Shown piece after piece: positions 1-8,171 of a stretch of 64,000 bases of DNA. This DNA is from Silanimonas sp. (GTDB taxonomy: Bacteria; Pseudomonadota; Gammaproteobacteria; Xanthomonadales; Xanthomonadaceae). The DNA lies in NCBI GenBank assembly GCA_026005095.1, contig BPKK01000004.1:1-64000 (forward strand), given 5' to 3'. The translations under genes and the position numbers were made by a program. How positions within the stretch are numbered: the first letter of the stretch is position 1; the number at the start of each line of letters is the position of its first letter. Under the pieces are notes generated by a model. It had not been told where the DNA came from. It searched no databases and was given only the letters and a program-made list of their open reading frames with translations.

Positions 1-5
1 GCCGG

Positions 6-200
6 TCACTCGGCGTCGGCGATCTTCGACCTGGTGTCGATGACCTTCTTGCCGCGGTAGAAGCCGTCGGCCGTGACGTGGTGGCGCAGGTGGGTCTCGC
101 CGCTGGTCGGGTCGGTCGAGAGCTGCTTGGCGGTGAGCGCATCGTGCGAGCGGCGCTGGCCACGACGGGAGGGGGTGACGCGGGATTTCTGGACGGCCAT
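6..200 (-). CDS. rpmF: 50S ribosomal protein L32
   Basis: Small basic protein of the large ribosomal subunit. The 64-residue product starts [20 protein letters not shown], the invariant L32 opening, and carries the basic [12 protein letters not shown] block that contacts 23S rRNA. Its length is normal for the family (about 57-65). It follows yceD by three bases on the same strand, the standard yceD-rpmF pair; in related genomes plsX and fab genes come next, which would lie off the left edge. The C-terminus ([14 protein letters not shown]) is slightly longer than in E. coli. Identification is secure. Confidence 0.95.
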   Translation of the reverse strand: MAVQKSRVTPSRRGQRRSHDALTAKQLSTDPTSGETHLRHHVTADGFYRGKKVIDTRSKIADAE

Positions 201-203
201 GGG

Positions 204-737
204 TCAATCTCCGAGGGTCTTGCGGCCTTTCAGCGCGGCGAGCGCGGCGAAAGGATGGGTTCCGGGGTGTTCGTCTTCCACCGCGGCCGCGGGGTCGTTC
301 CAGACCGCCTCGACCTCGGTGCTGCCGGGCTTCACCGGGAAAGCCGGCACCGCGAGGATCAGTTCGTCCTCGACCAGGTCCAGGGGATGCAAGGCACCCT
401 CCGGCCCCACCAGCGCGGGCTCCATGCCGGGCGGCAGGGCGCCCTCCTCCGATTCGTCGGCCAGCAGCCCGAGCCGCTGGCGCACCGATACCGGCAGGAG
501 GAAGCGCTCGAGCGTGCGCTGGCAGGCCAGCGGGAGCTCGGCCTCGGCCACCAGATCGACGGTGGCCTGCCCGGACGGATCCCGGCCGAACTCGATCTCG
601 TAGCGGCACTCTCCCTCGGCATCCGCCAGCAGGCCGGCAAGCCGGGCGAAGGCGGACAGCGGGACGCGGCCGGTGAAGACACGCCGCGAGGAAACCATCC
701 TCCAGGCGTCCACCACGGAAAGCGAGGTCGCGGACAT
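204..737 (-). CDS. yceD: YceD / DUF177 family protein (23S rRNA accumulation protein)
   Basis: 177-residue protein starting MSATSLSVVDAWRM. It belongs to the DUF177 family, recognised by size, acidic character, the position directly upstream of rpmF, and the C-terminal segment rich in prolines and acidic residues ending NPFAALAALK-like (here HPFAALAALKGRKTLGD). In E. coli YceD is linked to 23S rRNA accumulation, and the plant homologue acts in 23S processing; that role is known for the family, not shown here. The ATG at 737 is chosen because the open frame further upstream runs antisense through the neighbouring gene and has no family similarity. Confidence 0.9.
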   Translation of the reverse strand: MSATSLSVVDAWRMVSSRRVFTGRVPLSAFARLAGLLADAEGECRYEIEFGRDPSGQATVDLVAEAELPLACQRTLERFLLPVSVRQRLGLLADESEEGALPPGMEPALVGPEGALHPLDLVEDELILAVPAFPVKPGSTEVEAVWNDPAAAVEDEHPGTHPFAALAALKGRKTLGD

Positions 738-863
738 AAGCGCGCTAGGGTAGCCAGCCCCCCTCCCCCTGTCAAACCCGCCACCCCGGCGCCATTCAGC
801 CGCGCCTTGGCGCGATGCGGCATGCGGCGGCACACTGGCCGGGTTCCCCTGCCGGTGCCCCGG

Positions 864-1346
864 ATGCCCTCCCTGCTCCTCGCCCTGCTGGCCGCGGCCG
901 GCCTCGCCTTCGCCTTCCTGCTGCTGCGCGCCCGCGCGCGCCGCCGTCACGAGCGCCGGCTGAAGGAGGTGCTGGACCTGGCCGATGCGGTACAGGGCCT
1001 GCTGGAGACCGCCGGGCAGCGCATGGACGCCTGGAAAGGCGCGGTGGGCCGCCTCGCCGGCGATCTTGGCAACGGCGCGCAGCGCGCCCTCGACGGCCAG
1101 CCGCTGGTGCGCGAGGCCAAACGCGACCTGCTGCAGCACCGGCTGTGGCTGCAGGCCCGCGGGCTTGCCGCCACACCGGCCGAACTCGAGGCCGCGCTCG
1201 CGGCCCTGCGCCGGGTGCAGGCACGCCTGGCCGGCGAACTGGCAGCCCTCGAGGACGCCGGGGCGGCACTCACCGAGGCCACCGGGGCCGCGCAGGAGGC
1301 CGCGCGCCGCGAGCCCCCCGCCCTGCGCCGTCAGGACGCGGACTGA
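864..1346 (+). CDS. hypothetical membrane-anchored protein
   Basis: I do not recognise a family. The predicted 160-residue protein has one N-terminal hydrophobic segment (about residues 2-21, [20 protein letters not shown]) followed by a basic stop-transfer stretch (RARARRRHERR) and then an alanine-, leucine- and arginine-rich, probably helical cytoplasmic domain. This resembles small inner-membrane proteins with a coiled-coil tail. An in-frame ATG at 822 would add 14 residues. It is divergent from yceD and its 3' end overlaps the end of the convergent glycosyltransferase gene by 16 bases. In DNA this GC-rich, long open frames are common, so the gene is plausible rather than proven. Confidence 0.5.
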   Translation: MPSLLLALLAAAGLAFAFLLLRARARRRHERRLKEVLDLADAVQGLLETAGQRMDAWKGAVGRLAGDLGNGAQRALDGQPLVREAKRDLLQHRLWLQARGLAATPAELEAALAALRRVQARLAGELAALEDAGAALTEATGAAQEAARREPPALRRQDAD

Positions 1347-2896
1347 ACGGCCCCGGCAGCGATCGGCCGGATCGTGCAGGCCGCCCCGGCTTCCCCGGCC
1401 TCGCCGCGGATGCCGCGGTAGATCCAGAAGCGCTTGCCAGCGCCAGGGCCCGGCACCTCCGCCACCGGCTCGAGGGCCTCGAACCAGCGGCAGGCGCGGC
1501 GCAGCCACGGTTCGCGCTCGCGCTCCGGGGTTTCCTCCACCTCGAACACCAGCCAGGCCCGGCGCCCCGGGGCGAGGGCGGCGATGCCGGCCTCGTCATA
1601 GCCCCAGGCGGCGAGCTGCGCGGCCCGGCCGTGCTTGTGGTTGTTCCAGTGATCGAGCACGAAGACCTCGCGCCGCCGCAGGCCGAAGGCGAGCTGGGCC
1701 GCCGGCATGAAGTGGTCGGCCACCACCGCGTCGCCCGGCGCCACCCGCGGGGCCAGCGCCGCGGTGAGTTCGGGCCAGCCGGCGAAATTGTCCGGGTAGA
1801 GCGCCGTGCCCGCGGTGCGCGCGGTGAGCGTCGGACTGGCCGGCACCGCCAGGGCCGCCAGCATCGCCAGCGTGCCGGCGGCGGCGAGCCCGGCCGCCCA
1901 GGGTGCGAGCCGGCGGGCGAAGCGGTACCGGGCTTCGTCGAGCATTCCGGGCAGCAGCACCGCCGCCAGCAGATAGGCCGGCAGCGGCCAGTGCAGCGAG
2001 AAGCGGGCGCGGTCGACGAAGGGGGCGAAGGCGGCATAGAACAGCCAGAGCACGCCGCCCGCGACGGCGAGGAAACGGGCGCCGGGCACTGCCGGGCGGC
2101 GCCAGCCCCGCCACAGGGCGAGGGCCAGCAGGCCATAGAGCAGCGGCGTGGTGATGATGGCCTGTAGCAGGGGCTGGGCAAGGCCCCGGGCCTGGAACTG
2201 CCAGGGATGGCGGTCGAGCAGATGGAAGCGCAGCCCGGCGGCCTCGGCGCCGAGGTTGTAGTGCAGGAGCGGCCACCAGGCCAGCGCGCCGGCGGCCAGC
2301 GCCAGCCAGAGGCGGGGCTCGCGGCGCAGGCCCCAGCCTCCGGCGGCCAGGACGCCCAGCGCCCCGGCCACGAGGAGGGGCAGAAAGCGGTAGTGGGCCA
2401 GCGCCCCCAGCCCCAGGGCGAAGGCGAGCTGAACGAAATGGCACGTCGGAATCGCCCTCTCGCGATGGGCGAGCAGGGCGAGCATCGCATCGGCCGCCAG
2501 CAGGCCGGCGAAGGTGAGCAGGGCATCGGGCAGGGCGAGCAGGCCCATCGGCACCAGCAGCGGCAGGGGCAGGCTCCAGAGCGCGGCACGCCAGGCCTGT
2601 GCCTCGCCGCCGATTCGCCGCGCCATGCGCCACACCAGCCAGGGCAGGGCGGCCCCGAGCAGCAGCGTGGGCAGGCGAAGCCCGAGCGGATGTTCGCCGA
2701 GGGCCGCCATGCCGAGCGCGATGGTCGCTGCAATGCCCCCGGGGAGGTCGGAATAGGCCCAGGCCGGATGCCGCGCCTCCCAGGCGTAGAAGGCCTCGTC
2801 GCCGAACAGCGGCAGCGTGGCGGCCAGCACCAGCCTGGCCAGCAGCAGGCCTCCCCAGGCCAGCAGGAACTTCACGCGCAGCGCCGCTGGCGCCAT
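1331..2896 (-). CDS. ArnT-like/GT39-family glycosyltransferase, integral membrane
   Basis: 521-residue polytopic membrane protein. The N-terminus shows the family signature: a first transmembrane helix, then LFGDEAFYAWEARHPAWAYSD, in which the acidic pair D-E is the catalytic and metal-binding site of GT39/GT83 (PMT/ArnT) enzymes. About ten further hydrophobic helices follow, then a soluble periplasmic domain with DNFAGWPEL and a C-terminal WIYRG. These enzymes move sugars from polyprenyl-phosphate carriers to lipid A or proteins outside the inner membrane; the substrate here is unknown. ATG 2896 (MAPAALRVKF) is used; ATG 2935 upstream would overlap the divergent moxR start. The 3' end overlaps the hypothetical gene at 864-1346. 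Confidence 0.8.
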   Translation of the reverse strand: MAPAALRVKFLLAWGGLLLARLVLAATLPLFGDEAFYAWEARHPAWAYSDLPGGIAATIALGMAALGEHPLGLRLPTLLLGAALPWLVWRMARRIGGEAQAWRAALWSLPLPLLVPMGLLALPDALLTFAGLLAADAMLALLAHRERAIPTCHFVQLAFALGLGALAHYRFLPLLVAGALGVLAAGGWGLRREPRLWLALAAGALAWWPLLHYNLGAEAAGLRFHLLDRHPWQFQARGLAQPLLQAIITTPLLYGLLALALWRGWRRPAVPGARFLAVAGGVLWLFYAAFAPFVDRARFSLHWPLPAYLLAAVLLPGMLDEARYRFARRLAPWAAGLAAAGTLAMLAALAVPASPTLTARTAGTALYPDNFAGWPELTAALAPRVAPGDAVVADHFMPAAQLAFGLRRREVFVLDHWNNHKHGRAAQLAAWGYDEAGIAALAPGRRAWLVFEVEETPEREREPWLRRACRWFEALEPVAEVPGPGAGKRFWIYRGIRGEAGEAGAACTIRPIAAGAVQSAS

Positions 2897-2933
2897 GCCA
2901 GACTCGCCTCCTCTCGCCGTCTCCGCGATCCCC

Positions 2934-3887
2934 ATGCACGCCCCCCCGAAATCGGCCGCCATCCTACCTGCCGACGCCCTCGAGGCCCTGCACGCCGCGA
3001 TCGGGCAGGTGAATGCCCTGGTGCTCGGCAAGCCGCGCGAGGTGCGGCTCGCCTTCACCGCCCTGCTCGCCGGCGGCCACCTGCTGGTGGAGGACCTGCC
3101 CGGCCTCGGCAAGACCACGCTGGCGCGGGCCCTCGCCGCCACCCTCGGCCTCGAATTCCAGCGCATGCAGTTCACCGCCGACCTGCTGCCCTCCGACATC
3201 CTCGGGGTTTCGGTCTACGACCAGGGCGAGCGCGGCTTCCGCTTCCACCCCGGCCCGGTGTTCACCCAGCTGCTGCTGGCCGACGAGATCAACCGCGCCC
3301 CGCCGCGCACCCAGAGCGCGCTGCTGGAGGCCATGGCCGAGCACCAGGTGAGCGTGGACGGTGTCTCGCACCGCCTGCCCGCTCCCTTCTTCGTCATCGC
3401 CACCCAGAACCCGGTCGATCTCTCCGGCACCTTCCCCCTGCCCGATTCGCAGCTCGACCGCTTCCTGCTGCGGCTCTCCATGGGCTATCCGGACGCCGCG
3501 GCGGAGCGCGCCATGCTGGCCGGCCGCGACCGCCGGCTGATGATCAACGAGACCCTGCCGCGGCTCGGCGCCGAGGACGTGCTGGCCCTGCAGAAGGCAG
3601 TGGACGGCGTGCATGCCAGCGAGGCCCTGCTCGACTACGTGCAGGCCCTGCTGGCCGAGAGCCGCCGCCACCCCGGCGTGCGCGTGGGGCTCTCGCCGCG
3701 CGCCGGGCTTGCCCTGCTGCGCGGCGCCCGCGCCCATGCCCTGCTGCTCGGCCGCGCCCACGTGCTGCCCGAAGACGTGCAGGCCCTGTTCGTGCCGGTG
3801 GCGGCGCACCGCCTGGTGGCCGATGCCGAGGGCATCGGCCGCGATGCGCTGGCCGCCGCCATCCTGGGGGCGGTGAAGGTCGACTGA
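2934..3887 (+). CDS. MoxR-family AAA+ ATPase
   Basis: 317-residue AAA+ ATPase of the MoxR family. Walker A is LPGLGKTTLARALA, about 50 residues after the start, and Walker B is LLLADEINRAPPRTQSALLEAM; sensor 1 is FFVIATQNPVDLSGTFPLP, the usual MoxR wording. MoxR proteins act as chaperone-like ATPases with VWA or DUF58 partners. The next gene, four bases downstream, encodes a DUF58 protein, and a transglutaminase follows, which is the classic moxR-DUF58-tgpA operon. The start MHAPPKSAAILP is chosen; an ATG at 2895 shares a CATG with the divergent glycosyltransferase start. Confidence 0.93.
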   Translation: MHAPPKSAAILPADALEALHAAIGQVNALVLGKPREVRLAFTALLAGGHLLVEDLPGLGKTTLARALAATLGLEFQRMQFTADLLPSDILGVSVYDQGERGFRFHPGPVFTQLLLADEINRAPPRTQSALLEAMAEHQVSVDGVSHRLPAPFFVIATQNPVDLSGTFPLPDSQLDRFLLRLSMGYPDAAAERAMLAGRDRRLMINETLPRLGAEDVLALQKAVDGVHASEALLDYVQALLAESRRHPGVRVGLSPRAGLALLRGARAHALLLGRAHVLPEDVQALFVPVAAHRLVADAEGIGRDALAAAILGAVKVD

Positions 3888-3891
3888 GCCC

Positions 3892-4857
3892 ATGCCTTTG
3901 CCGGACGGCCAGGCCCGGGGCCTCGACCGCTGGCTCGCCCGCCTGCCCTTCGTGCGCGGCCGGCAGCCCGAAGCCCTGCCGCTCACCCTCGACCGCAGGC
4001 GCATCTACGTGCTGCCGACGCGGCTCGGCCTGCTCGCCGGCGGGCTTTTGCTGGCCATGCTGCTCGGCGCGCTCAATTACAACAACAACCCCGGCCTGAT
4101 GCTGGCCTTCCTGCTGGCGGCCGTGGTGCACAACGGCGTGGTGCAGGCCCACCTCCGGCTCTCCGGCCTGCGCCTCATCGGCCTGTCCGCTGCCCCGGTG
4201 GCGGCCGGCGAGACGCTCGACGTGCGCATCCGCTTCGCGCCGGGCAGCCGCACGCGCGAGGGCGTGGGGCTGGAGATCGTCGGCGGCCCGGCAGCCCGCC
4301 GCGACGACGCGGCCGGCGAATGGCGGCTTTCCGTGCCCACCCGGCGCCGCGGCCTGCACGACCTCGGCCGGCTCAGGATCTCCACCACCCGGCCGCTGGG
4401 CCTCGCCCGGGCCTGGAGCTGGTGGTGGCCGGCGCAGCGCCTGCTGGTGTATCCGGCGCCCGAACGCGGCGGCCCGCCCCTGCCGGGCGCCGAGGGCCCG
4501 GGCCAGCCGCGGCCCCGTCCCGGACGCAGCGGCGAGGACACCCATCACCTGCGCGACTACCGCACGGGCGATGCGCCGCGGCAGATCGCCTGGCGCGCCA
4601 GCGCCCGCCTCGACCGGCTGGTGGTGCGGGAATACGAAACCGGCGCCAGCCGCGACGTGCGGCTCGCCTGGGAGGCCCTGCGCCACCTGCCCTACGAGGC
4701 ACGCATCGCCCGGCTCGCCCGCTGGGTGGACGAAGCCGAGCGCGAAGGTCGCCGTTACCGCCTGGAACTGCCCGGCGAAGTGCTGGGACCGGCGCGCGGA
4801 GCCGAACACCGCCATGCCTGCCTGCGGGCGCTGGCCCTGCTGCCGGAGGCCGTGTGA
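3892..4857 (+). CDS. DUF58 domain-containing membrane protein
   Basis: 321 residues. Two close hydrophobic helices near residues 45-85 (LLAGGLLLAMLLGALNYNNN and LMLAFLLAAVVHNGVV) are followed by a beta-rich domain and the DUF58 core, seen as HHLRDYRTGDAPRQIAWRAS-like text (residues about 220-240) and LVVREYETG. DUF58 proteins carry a VWA-like fold and pair with MoxR ATPases. The gene lies 4 bases after moxR and its TGA stop overlaps the GTG start of the transglutaminase gene (GTGA), indicating translational coupling. The precise function of the trio is not established; envelope maturation is the usual suggestion. Confidence 0.9.
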   Translation: MPLPDGQARGLDRWLARLPFVRGRQPEALPLTLDRRRIYVLPTRLGLLAGGLLLAMLLGALNYNNNPGLMLAFLLAAVVHNGVVQAHLRLSGLRLIGLSAAPVAAGETLDVRIRFAPGSRTREGVGLEIVGGPAARRDDAAGEWRLSVPTRRRGLHDLGRLRISTTRPLGLARAWSWWWPAQRLLVYPAPERGGPPLPGAEGPGQPRPRPGRSGEDTHHLRDYRTGDAPRQIAWRASARLDRLVVREYETGASRDVRLAWEALRHLPYEARIARLARWVDEAEREGRRYRLELPGEVLGPARGAEHRHACLRALALLPEAV

Positions 4858-6812
4858 GCCAGGCGCCATCGCCCCCGCTGCTGGTCCGCCCGCTGCGCCT
4901 GAGCGTGGTGCTGGCGGTGCTGGCCGCCGCCCTGCCCCTGCTGCTGCAGCTGCCCGGCACGGCGGCCGCGGGCATCGCCGCCGTGGCCCTGGTCTCGGCC
5001 GCCAGCGCCCTGCGCCGCCCGCTGCCGGCCGCGCTGCGGGTGCTGCTCGTACCGCTGATCGCCGGGGCGGTGCTGGTGGGCTTCGGCTTCCGGGTCGGCC
5101 GCGATGCCGGCAGCGCCCTGATGCTCGCCATGCTGGTGCTGAAACTGGCCGAGCTGCGTGGGCCCGACGATGCCCGGCGGGTGCTGGCCTATGCCCTGTT
5201 CGCCCCCTTCGCCGCCTTCCTCCAGGACCAGGGCCCGCTTACCCTGCTGCTCGGCCTGACAGGCGCCCTGTCCCTGCTCTGGGCCCTGGCGCGGCTGGAG
5301 CGGGCGCCCGAACCTCCCCTGCCCCTGCGCCGAGAGCTCGCCGGGCTGGGCCAGGCCGTGCTGCTCGCCCTGCCGCTGGCGGCGGTGGGCTTCTGGCTGT
5401 TCCCGCGCCTGCCGGGCCCGCTCTGGGGCCTGCCGGAGAATGCCCTGGCAAGCACCGGCATCAGCGAATCGATGTCGCCCGGCGACTGGATCGACCTCCT
5501 CGCCGACGACCGCCCTGCCTTCCGAGTACGTTTCGAGACACCGACGCCTCCCATCCAAACCCTGTACTGGCGCGGCCCAGTACTGACGCGCTTCGATGGC
5601 CGCACCTGGCGACGTAGCGAATGGCTGGCCGGGCTGCCAGCCCCGGCACTGGACACGGGCGAAGGCCCGAGCATTGCCTACACCCTCACCCTCGAACCCA
5701 CCGAACGCCGTTACGTGTTCGCGCTGGAATCTCCCGCCGGCTGGCCGCCAGAGCTAGTGCTCGGCGGCGATGCCAGTCTGGTGGCGCGCGAACCGCTGCG
5801 CAACCTCTCGCAGTACCGGCTGCGGGCACTGCCGGCCAGGCCTTACGAACCGGTGCTGCGCCCGGAATGGCGGCAGGCCCTGCTCGCCCTGCCCGCAGGC
5901 TTCAATCCGCGCACCCTGCGGCTTGCCCGGGAGTGGCGGCGGGAAGCTGCCGACGACCGCGCCTACATCGGGCGCGTACTCGGCTGGTTCAATGCCGAGC
6001 ACGCCTACGACCTCGCCGCCCCCCCGCTCGGCCGGCATACCGCTGATGAGTTCCTGTTCGACACCCGCACCGGCTTCTGCGAGCACTTCGCCTCGGCCTT
6101 CGTCATCCTGATGCGCGGCGCCGGCATCCCGGCCCGGGTGGTCACCGGCTATGCCGGGGGTGTACCGAACCGCGTGGGCGGCTACTGGGTGGTGCGACAG
6201 ATGGACGCCCACGCCTGGGCCGAGGTGTGGCTAGCAGGTGAAGGCTGGGTGCGGGTGGACCCCACCGCCTACGTGGCCCCGGAACGCATCTTCGACACCC
6301 TCGACCAGCGCCTTGGCAGCGGCTTTGCCGCGCCGCTACGGCCGGTCTTCGATTTCGGCGACAGCCTGCGCGAAGCCTGGAACCGCTTCGTGCTGCGCTA
6401 CGACGCCATGCGCCAGGCCGAGCTGCTGCGATCACTGGGCTGGCGCGGGGCCGATGCCCTGGCCGTCGGCCAGGTCTTCCTGCTGGCCGCCGGACTGGCC
6501 CTGGCGCTCACCCTCGCCCTGCTACTGCGCGGCTGGCCGCGCGAGCCGGATCCACTGCTGCGGGCCTGGCGCCGCTTCCTGCGCCGTTGCGCCCGGCTGG
6601 GCGTGGCGAAAGCCGAGACTGAGCCGGCGGGGGTCTTCCTCGCCCGCCTCGCCGAACGGCATCCCACCGCCGCCCGCAGCGCCGCGCCGCTCGTCGAGGC
6701 CTTCGTGTCCCTGCGCTATGCCCCGCCATCGAGCACAGCCAACGTCCAGCACGAGCGCGAGGCGCTGATCCGCGCCCTGCGCCGCTGGCGCCCGCCACGC
6801 GCGGCGGCCTAG
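4854..6812 (+). CDS. tgpA: TgpA-like transglutaminase family protein (DUF3488 + transglutaminase core + DUF4129)
   Basis: 652 residues from a GTG start that overlaps the DUF58 stop. The first 180 residues form about six transmembrane helices (DUF3488). A periplasmic domain then carries the transglutaminase-like catalytic triad: Cys409 in TGFCEHFASAF, His453 in MDAHAWAEVW and Asp469 in VRVDPTAYVAPER. A further helix near residue 545 is followed by a cytoplasmic DUF4129-like tail. P. aeruginosa TgpA is essential and acts in the envelope, but its substrate is unknown. The stop overlaps the convergent HIT gene by four bases. Codon use in the second half is slightly less GC-biased than in its neighbours, but no transfer sign is evident. 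Confidence 0.9.
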   Translation: MSQAPSPPLLVRPLRLSVVLAVLAAALPLLLQLPGTAAAGIAAVALVSAASALRRPLPAALRVLLVPLIAGAVLVGFGFRVGRDAGSALMLAMLVLKLAELRGPDDARRVLAYALFAPFAAFLQDQGPLTLLLGLTGALSLLWALARLERAPEPPLPLRRELAGLGQAVLLALPLAAVGFWLFPRLPGPLWGLPENALASTGISESMSPGDWIDLLADDRPAFRVRFETPTPPIQTLYWRGPVLTRFDGRTWRRSEWLAGLPAPALDTGEGPSIAYTLTLEPTERRYVFALESPAGWPPELVLGGDASLVAREPLRNLSQYRLRALPARPYEPVLRPEWRQALLALPAGFNPRTLRLAREWRREAADDRAYIGRVLGWFNAEHAYDLAAPPLGRHTADEFLFDTRTGFCEHFASAFVILMRGAGIPARVVTGYAGGVPNRVGGYWVVRQMDAHAWAEVWLAGEGWVRVDPTAYVAPERIFDTLDQRLGSGFAAPLRPVFDFGDSLREAWNRFVLRYDAMRQAELLRSLGWRGADALAVGQVFLLAAGLALALTLALLLRGWPREPDPLLRAWRRFLRRCARLGVAKAETEPAGVFLARLAERHPTAARSAAPLVEAFVSLRYAPPSSTANVQHEREALIRALRRWRPPRAAA

Positions 6813-7153
6813 CCCGGCGGCCAGGAAAGGGCACGGCCAGCGAGCAGGTGCAGGTGGATGTGGAACACCGTCTGCCCACCGTCGCCATTGCAGTTCATCA
6901 CTACCCGGTAGCCCTGCTTGGCGAAGCCCTGCGCCCTGGCGTAGGCGGCGGCGGCCAGCATCAGGCGGCCGAGCAGCTCGGCGTGCTCGGGGCCGGCGTC
7001 ATCGAGGGTGGCGATCGGGGTCTTGGGAATGAACAGCACGTGCACCGGCGCCTTCGGCGCGATGTCGCGGAAAGCGAGCACCTGCTCGTCCTCGTAGACG
7101 ATGTCGGCAGGGATCTCGCCGCGGATGATCTTGCTGAAGATGGTCTCGGACAT
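6809..7153 (-). CDS. HIT family protein (HINT-like nucleotide phosphoramidase)
   Basis: 114-residue histidine-triad protein. Start MSETIFSKIIRGEIPADIVY and the C-terminal HIHLHLLAGRALSWPP (His-x-His-x-His motif) match bacterial HinT/YcfF-type proteins, which hydrolyse adenosine phosphoramidates and aminoacyl adenylates. The middle has FIPKTPIATLDDAG and GYRVVMNCNGDGGQTV, as expected. It is the last gene of a probable dnaX-ybaB-recR-HIT run on this strand, 73 bases after recR, and ends tail-to-tail with the transglutaminase gene with a 4-base overlap. Confidence 0.93.
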   Translation of the reverse strand: MSETIFSKIIRGEIPADIVYEDEQVLAFRDIAPKAPVHVLFIPKTPIATLDDAGPEHAELLGRLMLAAAAYARAQGFAKQGYRVVMNCNGDGGQTVFHIHLHLLAGRALSWPPG

Positions 7154-7226
7154 GTCGGATCTCCTCACGAGCGCCGGCGAGGATGCCAGCGCGGACAGGG
7201 GCCGGATAGGCGGCGGAACCCCGGCC

Positions 7227-7826
7227 TCAGCCCGGCGCCTCGCTACGCTGGCCGAAGGCATGCGCCAGAGTGCCGCGGTCGACGTACTCCAGTTCGCCGC
7301 CGAGCGGCAGGCCCTGGGCGAGGCGGCTCGGCGTGACGCCGGCCGCGCGCGCCATCTGCGCGAGGTAATGCGCCGTGGCCTCGCCTTCCACCGTGGGATT
7401 GGTGGCGATGATCATCTCCCGCACCTCGCCGGCACCGAGACGCTGCGCGAGGAGATCGAGCCCGAGTTGGCGCGGGCCGATGCCATCCAGCGGCGAGAGC
7501 CGGCCCTGCAGCACGAAGTACAGGCCCCGGTAGCCGGTGGCCTGCTCGATGGCGAGGCGGTCGGCCGGCGTTTCCACCACACAGAGCACGCCGCGGTCGC
7601 GCGCCGGGCTGGCGCAGACCGCGCAGACCTCGGTCTCGGAAAAATCACGGCACTGGACGCAGTGACGGATGCCCGCCATCGCCGCCTGCAAGCGCTCGGC
7701 CAGCCGCAGCGCGCCCTCGCGGTCGCGCTCCAGCAGGTGGTAGGCCATGCGCTGGGCGCTCTTGGCCCCGACGCCGGGCAGCACCCGCAGGCCTTCGATC
7801 AGCTGCTCGAGCAGGCTTGCGCCCAT
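7227..7826 (-). CDS. recR: Recombination mediator protein RecR
   Basis: 199 residues, the normal RecR length. It has the N-terminal helix-hairpin-helix ([20 protein letters not shown]), the four-cysteine zinc motif (CVQC...CAVC, about residues 57-72) and the Toprim domain ([22 protein letters not shown]). RecR works with RecF/RecO to load RecA onto SSB-coated gaps. It lies 18 bases downstream of ybaB, completing the widely conserved dnaX-ybaB-recR order. Confidence 0.96.
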   Translation of the reverse strand: MGASLLEQLIEGLRVLPGVGAKSAQRMAYHLLERDREGALRLAERLQAAMAGIRHCVQCRDFSETEVCAVCASPARDRGVLCVVETPADRLAIEQATGYRGLYFVLQGRLSPLDGIGPRQLGLDLLAQRLGAGEVREMIIATNPTVEGEATAHYLAQMARAAGVTPSRLAQGLPLGGELEYVDRGTLAHAFGQRSEAPG

Positions 7827-7844
7827 GCGTCCGCGACCGCCGGC

Positions 7845-8168
7845 TCAGAACAGGCCGCGCAGGCCCGGCGGAATCGGCATGCCGGCGGTCGCCGCCTGCA
7901 TGCGCTTGGCCGATTCCTCGTTGACCTTGGCCACGGCCTCGTTCAACGCCACCAGCAGCAGGTCCTCGAGCATCTCGGCATCACCGAGCGCCTGCGGATC
8001 GACGTGCACCCTGCGGGCCTCGAACTTGCCGGAGAGCGTCACGCTGACCAGACCGCCGCCGGCACTACCGGTGACCTCCAGCGCAGCGAGTTCCTCCTGC
8101 GCCTTCTTCATGTTGTCCTGCATGCGCTGCGCCATTTGCATGGCCTGCGCGATGTTGCCCTTGAACAT
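7845..8168 (-). CDS. ybaB: YbaB/EbfC family nucleoid-associated protein
   Basis: 107 residues. The N-terminal helix (MFKGNIAQAMQMAQRMQDNM) and the beta-strand portion containing GLVSVTLSGKFEARRVHVDP match the YbaB/EbfC fold, a dimeric DNA-binding nucleoid protein. The C-terminus PIPPGLRGLF is typical. It sits three bases after dnaX and before recR. Confidence 0.95.
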   Translation of the reverse strand: MFKGNIAQAMQMAQRMQDNMKKAQEELAALEVTGSAGGGLVSVTLSGKFEARRVHVDPQALGDAEMLEDLLLVALNEAVAKVNEESAKRMQAATAGMPIPPGLRGLF

Positions 8169-8171
8169 AGA